Origin: an uncultured Ignavibacteria bacterium
GTDB lineage: Bacteria > Bacteroidota > Ignavibacteria > SZUA-365
NCBI GenBank assembly: GCA_913061095.1
Contig: CAJXVM010000007.1
Location: forward strand, 1-64,000
Reading direction: 5' to 3'
Length of the DNA stretch: 64,000 bases
Under the pieces are notes generated by a model. That model made no database searches. It saw only the letters and a list, made by a program, of their open reading frames with translations, and was not told the DNA's origin. Below, in pieces: positions 25,458 through 35,730 of this stretch. Positions within the stretch are counted from its first letter, which is position 1; every line of letters starts with the position of its first letter. The translations under genes were made by a program, and so were the position numbers.

Positions 25458-28133
25458 TCAAAGCTGGAAAAGTTTCCGGATGTGAGCGCGGACGCGCGGA
25501 TTATCTTCCTCAGCGAGACGGTCGCGCAGGATGCGGCGCGCCTCCTCACGGCCGAACAGCTGCAGGGCCGAAACAGCGTACATGCGGAATTCCGGACGCG
25601 GCTCGTCGAGCATGCGCAGAACGAGGCCGCGGATGATTTCCGGCCCGGTGCGCAGCTCCAGCAGCGTTTCAAAGGCCTTTGCACGCAGTGCGGGACCATG
25701 TCCCGGGCCGGCCAGTTCGATCACGATTTCCTGCAGCTCAATCAGCCGGTGGCGGCGCACCCAGTCCAGCGACGCGAGCGCCAGCACATCGCCGTAGGAA
25801 TCCGACAGCAGGCGCTCCCGCACGACATCCGTGCTGCCGGTGGAATCCAGCGTCAGCAGGCCGTTCATCGCGGAGGCCTCCACGTAATAACTTGAATCCT
25901 CGAGCATCGCGCGGAACACGGGAATCAGCGCCGGATCCCGGAAATTATTCAATCCGTTGCATGCCGTTGCGCGCACACCCGAAGCCGCATCCTCGCGCAG
26001 TTTCAGAAGAACTTCCCGCAGGTCGTCATCCCATTCGATCTGCCCCGGATGCTGTTCCGCAAGCGTCGTCGCGGCGGCCTTTCGCACGGCGGGAACGGGA
26101 TCGCCCATGGCCACGCCGAACAGCACCGCGCGGATATCCTCGTCACCCATCGCCGCCGCATCCTCGGCAAGACGTTCGGCGAGCAGCACCCGCCAGGGGG
26201 CGGGGACAACCGCAGCAGCGCCGGCATCCTCCCTGCTCACAGGCGCCATCTCTGAATCGTGTGCAAGCTTCAGAATCGCGGCGCTCTCCTCCGCGCTGTA
26301 ATCCACCCACACCAGGCCGCAGATCACCCGCTCCGGATCGAACAGCAGCAGCGGTCCGCTGCCCGTCTGTGTTATCGTATCCGCCGTTTCAGCACCGTCG
26401 ATCCATGTCGTGTGCACACGCAGCGCTTCTCCGGCGCCCGTCGGCAGTACCCACGTCGTGACCGGAATGCGGAAATATCCGCAGAGCGAATCGGTCTCCT
26501 GCATCTGCCGGAATACAATCCGTGTACTCCCATCACCGAGCGCTTCCCGCGTGACTTCGATCTCGGGATACCCGGCCCCGTACAGCCACTGGTCGAAGAA
26601 CCACTGCAGGGGACGCCCCGTGACATCCTCGATCGTGCGTTTGAAATCATTTGTTTCCACGCTGCCGAAAGCGTGCCGCTCGAGCCAGGCGTGCATGACG
26701 CGGCGGAAATCCCGCTCGCCGATCAGGTCCGCAAGCATGTGCAGCACCGCGGCGCCTTTCGAATAGGTATTGGCCGAGGATGTCGACGTACGATACACCA
26801 CGGGCAGCCGTCCTGCGCGGTCGGTCCAGTCGATGTAGCTGCGGATGCCGTCGAAGCGCTGCAGCCGCATATCCTCCACCCCGAAGCGTTCGCGCGTCCA
26901 TATCTGCTGCAGAAAAGTCGCGAAGCCCTCGTTGAGCCACTCGTTGCGCCAGTCGATGTAGGTCACGCAGTCACCCACCCACTGATGCGCCAGTTCATGC
27001 GCGATCAGCGGCTGGGGATCGTAATCCAGCGCCGCCCGCGCATCGACCACCAGCCGCGTGTCGGCCATGATGGTCGCCGTCGTATTCTCCATGCCACCGT
27101 AAAGAAAATGCGCCACGGGAATCTGTGCGTACTTGCTCCACGGATAGCGCACACCCAGGTAGTCCGAGAAGAACGCGACCATCGCGTCGGTGTCTTCGAA
27201 CGTGCGCTGCACGTCGGCGGGATCGTCGCTGTCATAATGGTACGAGCGCACCGGAATGCCGTCCCACTGCTCTTCGAAGACGCCGTAGCGTCCGGCAGCG
27301 AGCATGATCAGGTAGCTGCTGTGCGGATGCTCAAGCGACCAGTGCCAGGTGGCCGTGCCGTCGCCGTTCTCGCGCCGCGCGACGAGGCGTCCGTTGCTCA
27401 CGCACTGCAGCGCCGTGTCGATGGTGATGCGCGTTTCGCTCGTGGCCTTGTCGTTGGGATAGTCGTAGGAGGGAATCCAGTACCGGTTGTCCTCGCCCTG
27501 TCCCTGCGTCCAGATCTGCCGCGGATCTTCGGGATAACTGGCATCGGGCCGGATGAAGTACAGTCCTTTTTGCGGACGGCAGGAATAGCGCACGCGCACG
27601 GTGACGGTGTCGGATGGAGAAAGGGGATGCTCCGCTCCGCGGAACTGCAGGGAAAGATGGGTGGAATCGTACCCCCAGGCGCCCTCGAGCATGCCGGCGC
27701 TGCGCGACGGGGCGCTGATCGACAAGGCGCGCGGCAGGATGCCTGCGTCCGCGTCGATGCCGCGTCCCGTGTTCCACGACACGTCGGTGATGGACATGTT
27801 CACCGCGTCCAGCACGGCGTCTCCGCTCCACGCCTCATGCGGCGGATGCGAGGCGCGCAGTCCCCGCAGCGTGATGCGCACGTCGCCGTGCACGGTCTGC
27901 TCCGCTTCATCCAGCCGCACGCGGATGTCGTAATGCAGCACGTCGTAGCTGCGCTCACGCCGGTCGAAATCCTGCGCCGCCGCATCCCAGCGCGGCATCA
28001 GAAGCAGCGCGATGATCACGACGCATAACCGCGACAGGACTGCAGGGATTGGGCGTCCGGTAAACCCGCCGCCGGGAATCAAACGGAAACGGGCGCCCCG
28101 GGCGCCCATTTCGCTGCGAAACTGATTATTCAT
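25458..28133 (-). CDS. Exported M1-family aminopeptidase with HEAT-like C-terminus
   Basis: About 891 residues. A basic N-terminus and hydrophobic stretch VVIIALLLMPRWDAAAQ look like a signal peptide. The gluzincin catalytic core is complete: GGMENTTA exopeptidase motif, zinc motif HELAH (379-383) and the third ligand E402 in NEGFATF, with a downstream tyrosine region. The last 200 or so residues are helical repeats of HEAT type (VRKAAATTLAEQ, VRATACNGLNNF). No type IX sorting domain is present, so it is probably periplasmic. The ATG at 28133 is a choice among several; none has a strong ribosome binding site. Confidence 0.92.
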   Translation of the reverse strand: MNNQFRSEMGARGARFRLIPGGGFTGRPIPAVLSRLCVVIIALLLMPRWDAAAQDFDRRERSYDVLHYDIRVRLDEAEQTVHGDVRITLRGLRASHPPHEAWSGDAVLDAVNMSITDVSWNTGRGIDADAGILPRALSISAPSRSAGMLEGAWGYDSTHLSLQFRGAEHPLSPSDTVTVRVRYSCRPQKGLYFIRPDASYPEDPRQIWTQGQGEDNRYWIPSYDYPNDKATSETRITIDTALQCVSNGRLVARRENGDGTATWHWSLEHPHSSYLIMLAAGRYGVFEEQWDGIPVRSYHYDSDDPADVQRTFEDTDAMVAFFSDYLGVRYPWSKYAQIPVAHFLYGGMENTTATIMADTRLVVDARAALDYDPQPLIAHELAHQWVGDCVTYIDWRNEWLNEGFATFLQQIWTRERFGVEDMRLQRFDGIRSYIDWTDRAGRLPVVYRTSTSSANTYSKGAAVLHMLADLIGERDFRRVMHAWLERHAFGSVETNDFKRTIEDVTGRPLQWFFDQWLYGAGYPEIEVTREALGDGSTRIVFRQMQETDSLCGYFRIPVTTWVLPTGAGEALRVHTTWIDGAETADTITQTGSGPLLLFDPERVICGLVWVDYSAEESAAILKLAHDSEMAPVSREDAGAAAVVPAPWRVLLAERLAEDAAAMGDEDIRAVLFGVAMGDPVPAVRKAAATTLAEQHPGQIEWDDDLREVLLKLREDAASGVRATACNGLNNFRDPALIPVFRAMLEDSSYYVEASAMNGLLTLDSTGSTDVVRERLLSDSYGDVLALASLDWVRRHRLIELQEIVIELAGPGHGPALRAKAFETLLELRTGPEIIRGLVLRMLDEPRPEFRMYAVSALQLFGREEARRILRDRLAEEDNPRVRAHIRKLFQL

Positions 28134-28210
28134 CTTGCGTTGCATACCGCATTGATACAATCCATCATCTCATTTTCGGCCGTACACACCGAGTTCCGCG
28201 GTTCCACACG

Positions 28211-28405
28211 CCGACCCGTTGGTTTCTCCGGTCCGACCCGCCGACCCGTTGGGTTCTCCGGTCCGACTCGCCGACCCGTTGGGTCCTCCGGTTCGACTCG
28301 CCGATCCGTTGGGTCCTCCGGTTCGACTCGCCGACCCGTTGGGTCCTCCGGTCCGACCCGCCGACCCGTTGGGTCCTCCGGTTCGACTCGCCGACCCGTT
28401 GGGTC
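28211..28405. repeat. 30-bp minisatellite, six and a half copies
   Basis: Units start at 28211, 28241, 28271, 28301, 28331, 28361 and 28391 (partial), each close to CCGACCCGTTGGGTCCTCCG plus ten further bases. Each unit contains the small palindrome GACCC-GTT-GGGTC. Because 30 is divisible by 3 and no stop codon occurs, both strands show open frames; the minus strand would read DPTGRRVGPE repeats. It lies between the VWA-protein gene and the aminopeptidase gene. I regard it as noncoding. Confidence 0.85.
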
Positions 28406-28471
28406 GGCGTTACCTTCCAACATCCAACGGAGTTCATTCGGATAACGACCGATCCTCTTCGTTCCTCCAGA

Positions 28472-31405
28472 TTATTTGACCAGCACCATGCGGTGCATGC
28501 GTACGGTGGTGGCGCTGCGGAGGCGCGCGATGTAGGTGCCGCTCGGCAGACCGTCGGCGTCGAAGGACTGCCGGTACACGCCGCCCGGACGTACATCGTC
28601 GACCAGCATGCGCACCACGCGGCCGTAAGCGTCGATCACGTCGAGGCGCACTTCATGGCGTCCGTCGGGCACGCGGTACTCGATGATGGTGCCGGGATTG
28701 AAGGGATTCGGATAGTTGCCGGTGATGTCGAATGCGCGAAGCGCGGCCGGATCATCGGCAATGCCCGTCGGATCGCGCACGAAGAACGACCACACCTGCT
28801 CGACCGCCTCGCCGCCGCCGACGGTGCAGGGATCGTAAATCTCCACCTTCACCTCGTGCATGCCGACGGCATCGAAGGTCCAGGAGAAGTGCGTCGTATC
28901 CTCTCCCTGCTGGTTACCGTCGACATACCATACATATCGAACAAAACCTGTTGAACGATCCCAGACATCGACACTGAAATCGATCTGATTATCCTTGTCC
29001 GTCGTGTCGAGGACCGCCGGCATGAAATCAGTGATCTCAGGTGGCAGGTTCGTTTTCGGAAGCACGATGACACTGGTCACACAGGACTGCGACGGAGTGT
29101 TGTCGACGACGAGTCGGACACAGATGTCCAGGGTATCCGCTTCGCAGTCCGAGAGATACATCCCGGTCTTTTCCGCCTTGAACTCCGCCTCGACCGAATC
29201 TCCGGCGGCAATCGTCCCGAGATCGCGGCCGACCGGTTCGCCCATAGGTGGGGCGAATCCTAGTGGCCACAGCGCTTCAATATGCACGTCTTCCGCATCC
29301 CCGGTTCCTGTGTTGCGCACGAGATACGTCACAGTCATCTGGGACATCATCGTATCCAGCACCACCGGATCCACGACTCCCGTAACTTCAAGGTTCGGCG
29401 CCGTCAGCTCCGGCACGGACAGTGTCACCCGGCAGGTGTCGTCGGGATAGCCCGAAGCACTGCCGACGAGGAGGATGGTGTAATCCGCGGTTGCCGAGGG
29501 ATACTCGACTGACCATGTCAGTGTTTCGGAATTACCCGGCGCCATCGAGGCGAAGGACTGTGTCGCATCGCCGCTCTCTAGCGTCAGCTCCGGCGGCAGG
29601 ACGATTGTCACATCACCTGCAGGACCATCGGCCGTCCCCGCAGCGGTGACCACTGCGCGCACTTCAGCCGGATCTGGCGTGTAGGCGCTGCCGCTGACGG
29701 TTATTTCATCGGCCTCGCAGTCAAGCGCGAATGCGGATTCCGCGGCCTTGATGTTCACGAACAGGCGCTGCGTGGCCGTGGCACCCTCGTCGGATTCCAC
29801 CGTGGCTTCCACCTGTGCGGTAGTCTCGGAGGACTGCGGCAGGATCTGCACGTACCAGGTCGCCGTGCCCTTCTTGCCCGGCTCCAGCGACGACGGCATC
29901 ACCTGCACGGTCGGACTCCCGCCGTAAGCGATGCGCAGCTCCGGCGTCTCGGCGAGCGTCGCGGTCAGATTGGATACCGGGAGGTCGCCGTCGTTCGTGA
30001 CTTCCACGGTCAGCACACCGGGATGCGGCGTATAGCGCTTGGCTCCGCTGTCCCAGTTGAACACCACCGGCTGGGCCGTGGTGCTGATGGATGCCTGTTT
30101 CGGGATCACCGAGAGCGTCGCGGTGGGATAGGCGCGTTCGAGACAGCTGCCACTCTGTCCGGTAAGCGTATCGATATCGACCGTCGCCGGTGTGACGTCC
30201 TGCACACTGCCCCCGGTGAATTCCAGCATCATCAGCGTTCCACTGCCTTCGAGCTGGGCGGTACCGAAGAGTGTGACCATCGCGCCATTCGCATTCATCA
30301 TTGCCGACGCTTGCATGCCTTCGGCCAGATAGCCGTCGGTGGTCACATCGGTCAGTTGCAGCAGCGACGTGTCGAATCGGAGGAGCAGTTCGCCGCCGAG
30401 AAGGCGCTGGCCCGGCACCGCCGGGGAGAGCAGCAGCGGGACGTCCGTCGGGAGTCCGGCCGTGACCGTCGCGGAGTCGACCGTGATAGTCACCGGCACG
30501 CGGTCGGCGGGATCGGCGGCCATAGCGAACGCATGCGTCACCGACGCGCTGTCGTTGTTCTTCCGCACACGGATGTCGAGCTGCCGGTCAACACCGCTGC
30601 GGCAGAGATGATCGGTCGTGTATTCGAGCGTGCAGTACGGCGGCGTGCCGTTGAGATTGTCGACAAGCTCCTGCACGGTCTGGTCGGCATTGTCGAAATA
30701 CTTCCCGCCGGTCTGTGCGGCGAGATCGCGCATATCCTGATCGCTGCCCACGGCACTGATGCCGAGACAGTACACGGGGATCTTCGCAAGTTTGGCGAGC
30801 TGCACCACATCGTTGAAATTCTTGCTGCCGCCGTCCCCCTTGCCGTTCGAGAGGATCAGCACACCACGCGATACCCGGTTCCCGTCATTCGCGCAGTAAC
30901 GAACACCCTCGTACACACCGTCCCAGAAATAATTCCCGCGTCCGGTGCCGGTGATGGCGTCGATGCCCTGCTGAAGCACGATGGGAATATGCGTGAACGC
31001 GGCCTGCAGATTGACGTTGTCGTCATACGTGATGACGGCCACCTCGTCACTGATACCGTTCATGCGGCTCACGATGCGCGACGCGACCCCCTTCGCGAAG
31101 CTGATATCGCCCGCCGACATCGTCGAGCCGATACCGATGACAATGGAGAGCGAAAAGCTTTCCGTCGCCCCGGGACAGCTGAAATGCAGCGGTTCCTGCA
31201 CGAATCCGTCTTCGACGAGACGGAAATGTGAGCTGTCGACGTCACGCGTGATCACGTTGCTGAATCGGGTAATCACGTTGACCTTGATATTCGGGTATTC
31301 ATCCGTCAGCACGGTATCGACAGAGAGATCGTACTGCGCAAAGGCCGACGGCACAAACAGCGCGGCCAGCAGCAGCATCGCGGCAAAACCCTTCAAACGC
31401 ATCAT
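28472..31405 (-). CDS. Type IX-secreted protein with VWA-like and cohesin-like domains
   Basis: 977 residues with signal peptide (RLKGFAAMLLLAALFVPSAFAQ), then a von Willebrand A-like domain (about 80-270), a cohesin-like beta domain (about 310-430), several CARDB/Ig-like domains and a C-terminal type A sorting domain (about the last 85 residues, from NYPNPFNPGTIIEYRVPDG to the final VLVK). The VWA metal site is degenerate: where DxSxS is expected one reads GIGST. So surface delivery through the type IX system is well supported, but metal-dependent ligand binding is doubtful. The start at 31405 is chosen for the signal peptide; the frame is open further upstream. Confidence 0.88.
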   Translation of the reverse strand: MMRLKGFAAMLLLAALFVPSAFAQYDLSVDTVLTDEYPNIKVNVITRFSNVITRDVDSSHFRLVEDGFVQEPLHFSCPGATESFSLSIVIGIGSTMSAGDISFAKGVASRIVSRMNGISDEVAVITYDDNVNLQAAFTHIPIVLQQGIDAITGTGRGNYFWDGVYEGVRYCANDGNRVSRGVLILSNGKGDGGSKNFNDVVQLAKLAKIPVYCLGISAVGSDQDMRDLAAQTGGKYFDNADQTVQELVDNLNGTPPYCTLEYTTDHLCRSGVDRQLDIRVRKNNDSASVTHAFAMAADPADRVPVTITVDSATVTAGLPTDVPLLLSPAVPGQRLLGGELLLRFDTSLLQLTDVTTDGYLAEGMQASAMMNANGAMVTLFGTAQLEGSGTLMMLEFTGGSVQDVTPATVDIDTLTGQSGSCLERAYPTATLSVIPKQASISTTAQPVVFNWDSGAKRYTPHPGVLTVEVTNDGDLPVSNLTATLAETPELRIAYGGSPTVQVMPSSLEPGKKGTATWYVQILPQSSETTAQVEATVESDEGATATQRLFVNIKAAESAFALDCEADEITVSGSAYTPDPAEVRAVVTAAGTADGPAGDVTIVLPPELTLESGDATQSFASMAPGNSETLTWSVEYPSATADYTILLVGSASGYPDDTCRVTLSVPELTAPNLEVTGVVDPVVLDTMMSQMTVTYLVRNTGTGDAEDVHIEALWPLGFAPPMGEPVGRDLGTIAAGDSVEAEFKAEKTGMYLSDCEADTLDICVRLVVDNTPSQSCVTSVIVLPKTNLPPEITDFMPAVLDTTDKDNQIDFSVDVWDRSTGFVRYVWYVDGNQQGEDTTHFSWTFDAVGMHEVKVEIYDPCTVGGGEAVEQVWSFFVRDPTGIADDPAALRAFDITGNYPNPFNPGTIIEYRVPDGRHEVRLDVIDAYGRVVRMLVDDVRPGGVYRQSFDADGLPSGTYIARLRSATTVRMHRMVLVK

Positions 31406-31449
31406 GAAACATCCGATGTTGGTGTACAGAGAAGGTGAGTGAAGTATTA

Positions 31450-31477
31450 AAGATAGCCAACACGCGGATAAATCCAA
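31450..31477 (-). promoter_or_regulatory. Promoter of the VWA-protein gene (predicted)
   Basis: Minus-strand TTGGAT (31472-31477), 16-nt spacer, TATCTT (31450-31455; TATCTTTA). The transcript would start about 40 nt before the ATG at 31405. Confidence 0.5.
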
Positions 31478-31496
31478 TGTCAATCCCCCGAACCTC

Positions 31497-31543
31497 ACAC
31501 TCCTCCCGATCCTTACGATCCTCCCGATCCTGTCGATCCTCAC
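31497..31543. repeat. 9-bp tandem repeat (CGATCCTCC type)
   Basis: About five degenerate nonamers CGATCCTCC, CGATCCTTA and CGATCCTGT. The 17 bases at 31527-31543 are identical to 18421-18437 in another divergent intergenic region. Confidence 0.65.
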
Positions 31544-31547
31544 AACC

Positions 31548-31576
31548 TTGCAGTATGCCATATCGATCGGTATCTT
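31548..31576 (+). promoter_or_regulatory. Promoter of the TPM gene pair (predicted)
   Basis: TTGCAG (31548-31553), 17-nt spacer, TATCTT (31571-31576). The start of transcription would fall about 25 nt before the ATG at 31609. Confidence 0.5.
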
Positions 31577-31608
31577 GGAACGATTGTTCATCATCAACGG
31601 ACACCCGC

Positions 31609-32268
31609 ATGATCAAGCCCGAAACCCTCTTCTCGGAGGAAGACAAAAAACGCATTGCCGAAGCCGTCAAGGAGGCGGAGACCCGCACGTCGGGAGAAAT
31701 TGTGCCCTATGTCGTGGGACGCTCGGACAGCTATCCCGAAGCCTGGCTGCGCGGCGGCTCTCTGTTCGGTTTCCTGGTGCTGTTCGTGTTCTCCGTCATC
31801 AATATCGGAACGGACTGGTGGCTGCCCTTCGGCATCGCCGAGATCGGCGCAATGACAGTCGTCGCATTCGGTATCGGCGCGGCCCTCGCCGCCTGGGTGC
31901 CGACGATGCGTCGCGCGTTCATCCCCGATGCCACCGAGCAGCAGCGCGTCGATGAGCGCGCCGCCATGGCCTTCCTCGACGAGGAAGTCTTCCTGACGCG
32001 TGATCGCACCGGTATCCTCATCTTCCTTTCGCTCTTCGAGCGCCGCGTGCGCATTCTCGGTGACACCGGCATCAACGAACTGGTGAAGAAAGAAGAGTGG
32101 GATGAGATCGTCCAGATCATCGTGCAGGCCATGAAGGGCGGCACGCCCGCGGACGGCATGCTCGAGGCCATCTGGAAATGCGGCCATCTGCTCGAACGGC
32201 GCGGCGTGGAAATCCGCCCCGACGACACCAACGAACTCGACAACCGCGTCCGCTTCAGCGACAAGTGA
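31609..32268 (+). CDS. Membrane protein with TPM domain
   Basis: 219 residues. A short N-terminal helix with SGEIVPYVVGRSDSYPEAW is followed by two hydrophobic segments (about 47-62 and 66-90) and then a cytoplasmic or periplasmic part (VFLTRDRTGILIFLSLFERRVRILGDTGINELV) typical of the second half of a TPM domain. The TPM fold thus seems interrupted by the membrane hairpin, as in the TPM_2-like proteins often found beside YgcG. The function of the family is not firmly known. It is 10 nt upstream of the next TPM gene, which is presumably cotranscribed. Confidence 0.85.
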   Translation: MIKPETLFSEEDKKRIAEAVKEAETRTSGEIVPYVVGRSDSYPEAWLRGGSLFGFLVLFVFSVINIGTDWWLPFGIAEIGAMTVVAFGIGAALAAWVPTMRRAFIPDATEQQRVDERAAMAFLDEEVFLTRDRTGILIFLSLFERRVRILGDTGINELVKKEEWDEIVQIIVQAMKGGTPADGMLEAIWKCGHLLERRGVEIRPDDTNELDNRVRFSDK

Positions 32269-32278
32269 CGGAGTGCTC

Positions 32279-33211
32279 ATGAAACGTTTTCTCCTACCGG
32301 TCATCCTGTGCGCGCTTCTGCTTGGCTCGGCGATCGCGTGGGCGCTGGATGTGCCCTACCTTTCGGGACACGTCAACGACACCGCGCAGATGCTCAGCTC
32401 CGAGGCCGTGATGGATCTCGAAGCCAGGCTTACCGCCTACGAAGACAGCACCGGCAATCAGCTTGTGGTGCTCACCATTGCTTCACTTGAGGGAGAAGTT
32501 CTGGAGGATTACGCCCTGCGCGTCGCTGAAACCTGGAAGCTCGGCCAGGAGGGTGCCGACAACGGTATTCTCCTGCTCATCGCCCGCGATGAGCGGAAAA
32601 TGCGCATCGAAGTAGGCTACGGACTCGAACCCTCCGTCACCGATGCCGTGTCTCATTACGTCATCAACGACGTCATCCGTCCCCTCTTCCGTCAGGGCGA
32701 GTTCGAGGCCGGCATCAGCGAGGGGATGGAAGCGCTGATGCAGGCGGCCGACGGTGATCTCTCCCCCGATGTGGTGCGCAGCGCCTCACAGGGCGACGGC
32801 ACGGAAATGCTGCTCTTCTCCCTGTTCTGGCTGGGCATCGTGGGCGTGTTCACGCTGATCGGACTCGCCACGCAGGGCTGCATGGGCTGGTTCCTCTACG
32901 CCTTCCTCATTCCCTTTTACGCCGTGCCCGCGGCCTTTCTCAATATTGGCGGTTTTCCCCTGGGCGCGGTCATTCTCGTCATCTACCTCGTCGGATATCC
33001 CCTCCTGAAAATCCTGCTGCCGAAAACGGATTTCGGCAAGAAGATGCAGGAGAAAATGAAAAAAATGAACACCTCCCGCGGCGGCGCATGGAGCAGCGGT
33101 GGCTGGGCATCCGGCGGAGGCTGGTCGTCGGGCGGCGGCGGATTTTCATCGGGAGGATTCAGCGGCGGCGGCGGCAGCTTCGGCGGCGGCGGATCCTCTG
33201 GGGGATGGTAG
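32279..33211 (+). CDS. YgcG-family TPM-domain protein
   Basis: 310 residues: signal peptide (about 1-24), TPM domain (about 27-150, with TGNQLVVLTIASLEG and DNGILLLIARDERKMRIEVGYG split here by a linker), two to three hydrophobic segments (about 180-245) and a Gly/Ser-rich C-terminal tail ending in GGSSGGW. This is the usual YgcG layout, an envelope protein of unclear function often linked to LemA, which is not seen here. The ATG at 32279 has GGAG 5 nt upstream; a GTG two codons earlier is possible. Confidence 0.88.
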   Translation: MKRFLLPVILCALLLGSAIAWALDVPYLSGHVNDTAQMLSSEAVMDLEARLTAYEDSTGNQLVVLTIASLEGEVLEDYALRVAETWKLGQEGADNGILLLIARDERKMRIEVGYGLEPSVTDAVSHYVINDVIRPLFRQGEFEAGISEGMEALMQAADGDLSPDVVRSASQGDGTEMLLFSLFWLGIVGVFTLIGLATQGCMGWFLYAFLIPFYAVPAAFLNIGGFPLGAVILVIYLVGYPLLKILLPKTDFGKKMQEKMKKMNTSRGGAWSSGGWASGGGWSSGGGGFSSGGFSGGGGSFGGGGSSGGW

Positions 33212-33251
33212 AAAAAAAAACGGACGCACAAATGTGCGTCCGTTTTTTTTT
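33211..33251. terminator. Bidirectional terminator between ygcG-like gene and groEL
   Basis: A run of nine A (33212-33220), a CGGACGCAC/GTGCGTCCG stem (33221-33229, 33234-33242) and a run of nine T (33243-33251). It can end transcription of both convergent units. Confidence 0.92.
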
Positions 33252-33267
33252 CGGGGAGGAACATCGA

Positions 33268-34908
<1,641 letters not shown>

Positions 34909-35039
34909 TTACTCCTTGTGTATCGATGAATGATGAATTGTAAATGTTCGAAACTGTCTGAGTGATACCGGCGGAATGAATGTACGCGGAGAGGGACACA
35001 TGGTCAGGCAATCCGCGTGGCTGTTATCCCGCGAGGGCC

Positions 35040-35333
35040 TTATCCCACGATGGCGAAAATGTCGTTCTCACGCATGATGAGAAAATCCTCGCCGCCGCTG
35101 GTGACTTCCGTGCCGGAGTATTTTCCGTACAGCACCTTGTCGCCGACCTTGACTTCCATCGGAATATTCTTTCCGTCGTCACTGACCTTTCCCGGTCCGA
35201 CTGCGACAATTTCACCCTGCTGCGGTTTTTCCTTGGCCGTGTCGGGGATGTACAGACCGCCGGCGGTCTTCTCCTCCGCCTCGAGGGGACGAACGATGAC
35301 CCGGTCCGCCAGAGGTTTCAGATTCATTGCCAT
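35040..35333 (-). CDS. groES: Co-chaperonin GroES
   Basis: 97-residue Hsp10 lid of the GroEL chamber. Typical start [21 protein letters not shown] follows two extra codons; the mobile loop [19 protein letters not shown] and the family end ENDIFAIVG are present. The ATG at 35333 was chosen because GGAGGA lies about 8 nt upstream; an in-frame ATG two codons later is possible. Confidence 0.98.
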   Translation of the reverse strand: MAMNLKPLADRVIVRPLEAEEKTAGGLYIPDTAKEKPQQGEIVAVGPGKVSDDGKNIPMEVKVGDKVLYGKYSGTEVTSGGEDFLIMRENDIFAIVG

Positions 35334-35386
35334 AACCGTTTCCTCCAAAAGAATGAACGTAAAATTGTATAGTGGCTGTGAACTTG

Positions 35387-35413
35387 TTAGCACTCAACTC
35401 TACAGAGTGCTAA
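35387..35413 (-). promoter_or_regulatory. CIRCE element (HrcA operator) of groESL
   Basis: TTAGCACTC (35387-35395), 9-nt spacer, GAGTGCTAA (35405-35413): both arms match the CIRCE consensus perfectly. It begins at the -10 region and covers the probable transcription start, so HrcA would repress groESL. Confidence 0.96.
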
Positions 35414-35440
35414 CATAATAACGCCGGGAGGAAAAGTCAA
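35412..35440 (-). promoter_or_regulatory. Promoter of groESL (predicted)
   Basis: Minus-strand TTGACT (35435-35440), 17-nt spacer, TATGTT (35412-35417), with CIRCE overlapping the -10. Confidence 0.7.
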
Positions 35441-35501
35441 GATGCCGTGAATGAGATGACGGATTTTTTCCCTTTTTGTCGCAGAAACAGGAGTTTTAAT
35501 G

Positions 35502-35525
35502 TATCCTAAAATATTTTTTAGGATA
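35502..35525. other. AT-rich 10-bp inverted repeat upstream of groESL
   Basis: TATCCTAAAA (35502-35511), loop TATT, TTTTAGGATA (35516-35525): a perfect palindrome in an AT-rich island about 62 nt upstream of the groES -35. It could be an operator or a cruciform/terminator; no known motif was recognised. Confidence 0.5.
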
Positions 35526-35730
35526 TATTAAAATAGATTTCCGGCTTCCGGGGCGACTCTGAAATCGAAATATGTGCACCCTGGAGGATGCTGGCTGCTG
35601 GAAAAGCGGGCGGCCCGCCTTCGTCCGACTGCAGCGGACTTCGGCAGGCACGGGGGTGTGGAGACTGGCACGCGAACCACACGCTCACGCATGTGGATAT
35701 TGCATCCTGCTCGTGCTCCTGCGCCTGCGC
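35526..35730 (-). repeat. Repeat mosaic after thiN
   Basis: No gene seen. From the thiN stop codon on the minus strand: GCGCAGG-type hexamers (35700-35730) with GCAGGAGCACGAGCA shared with the DNA after ftsZ; a REP-like hairpin with GTGA tetraloop (35677-35684 with 35689-35696, one mismatch); and a palindromic CCGAAGTCCGC...CGAAGGCGG block (35614-35645) that resembles 41601-41634. Confidence 0.55.

Noticed and set aside
26259-28028. 589-codon plus-strand open frame opposite the aminopeptidase
   Set aside because: No recognisable domain; the minus strand carries the complete M1 active site.
28211-28405. Possible CRISPR array
   Set aside because: Direct tandem repeat with no spacers and no cas genes nearby; the same holds for 39170-39237 and 41642-41767.
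28130-28423. 97-codon open frame of DPTGRRVGPE repeats
   Set aside because: It exists because the 30-bp repeat has no stop codon in any frame; no ribosome binding site, and the opposite strand is equally open.
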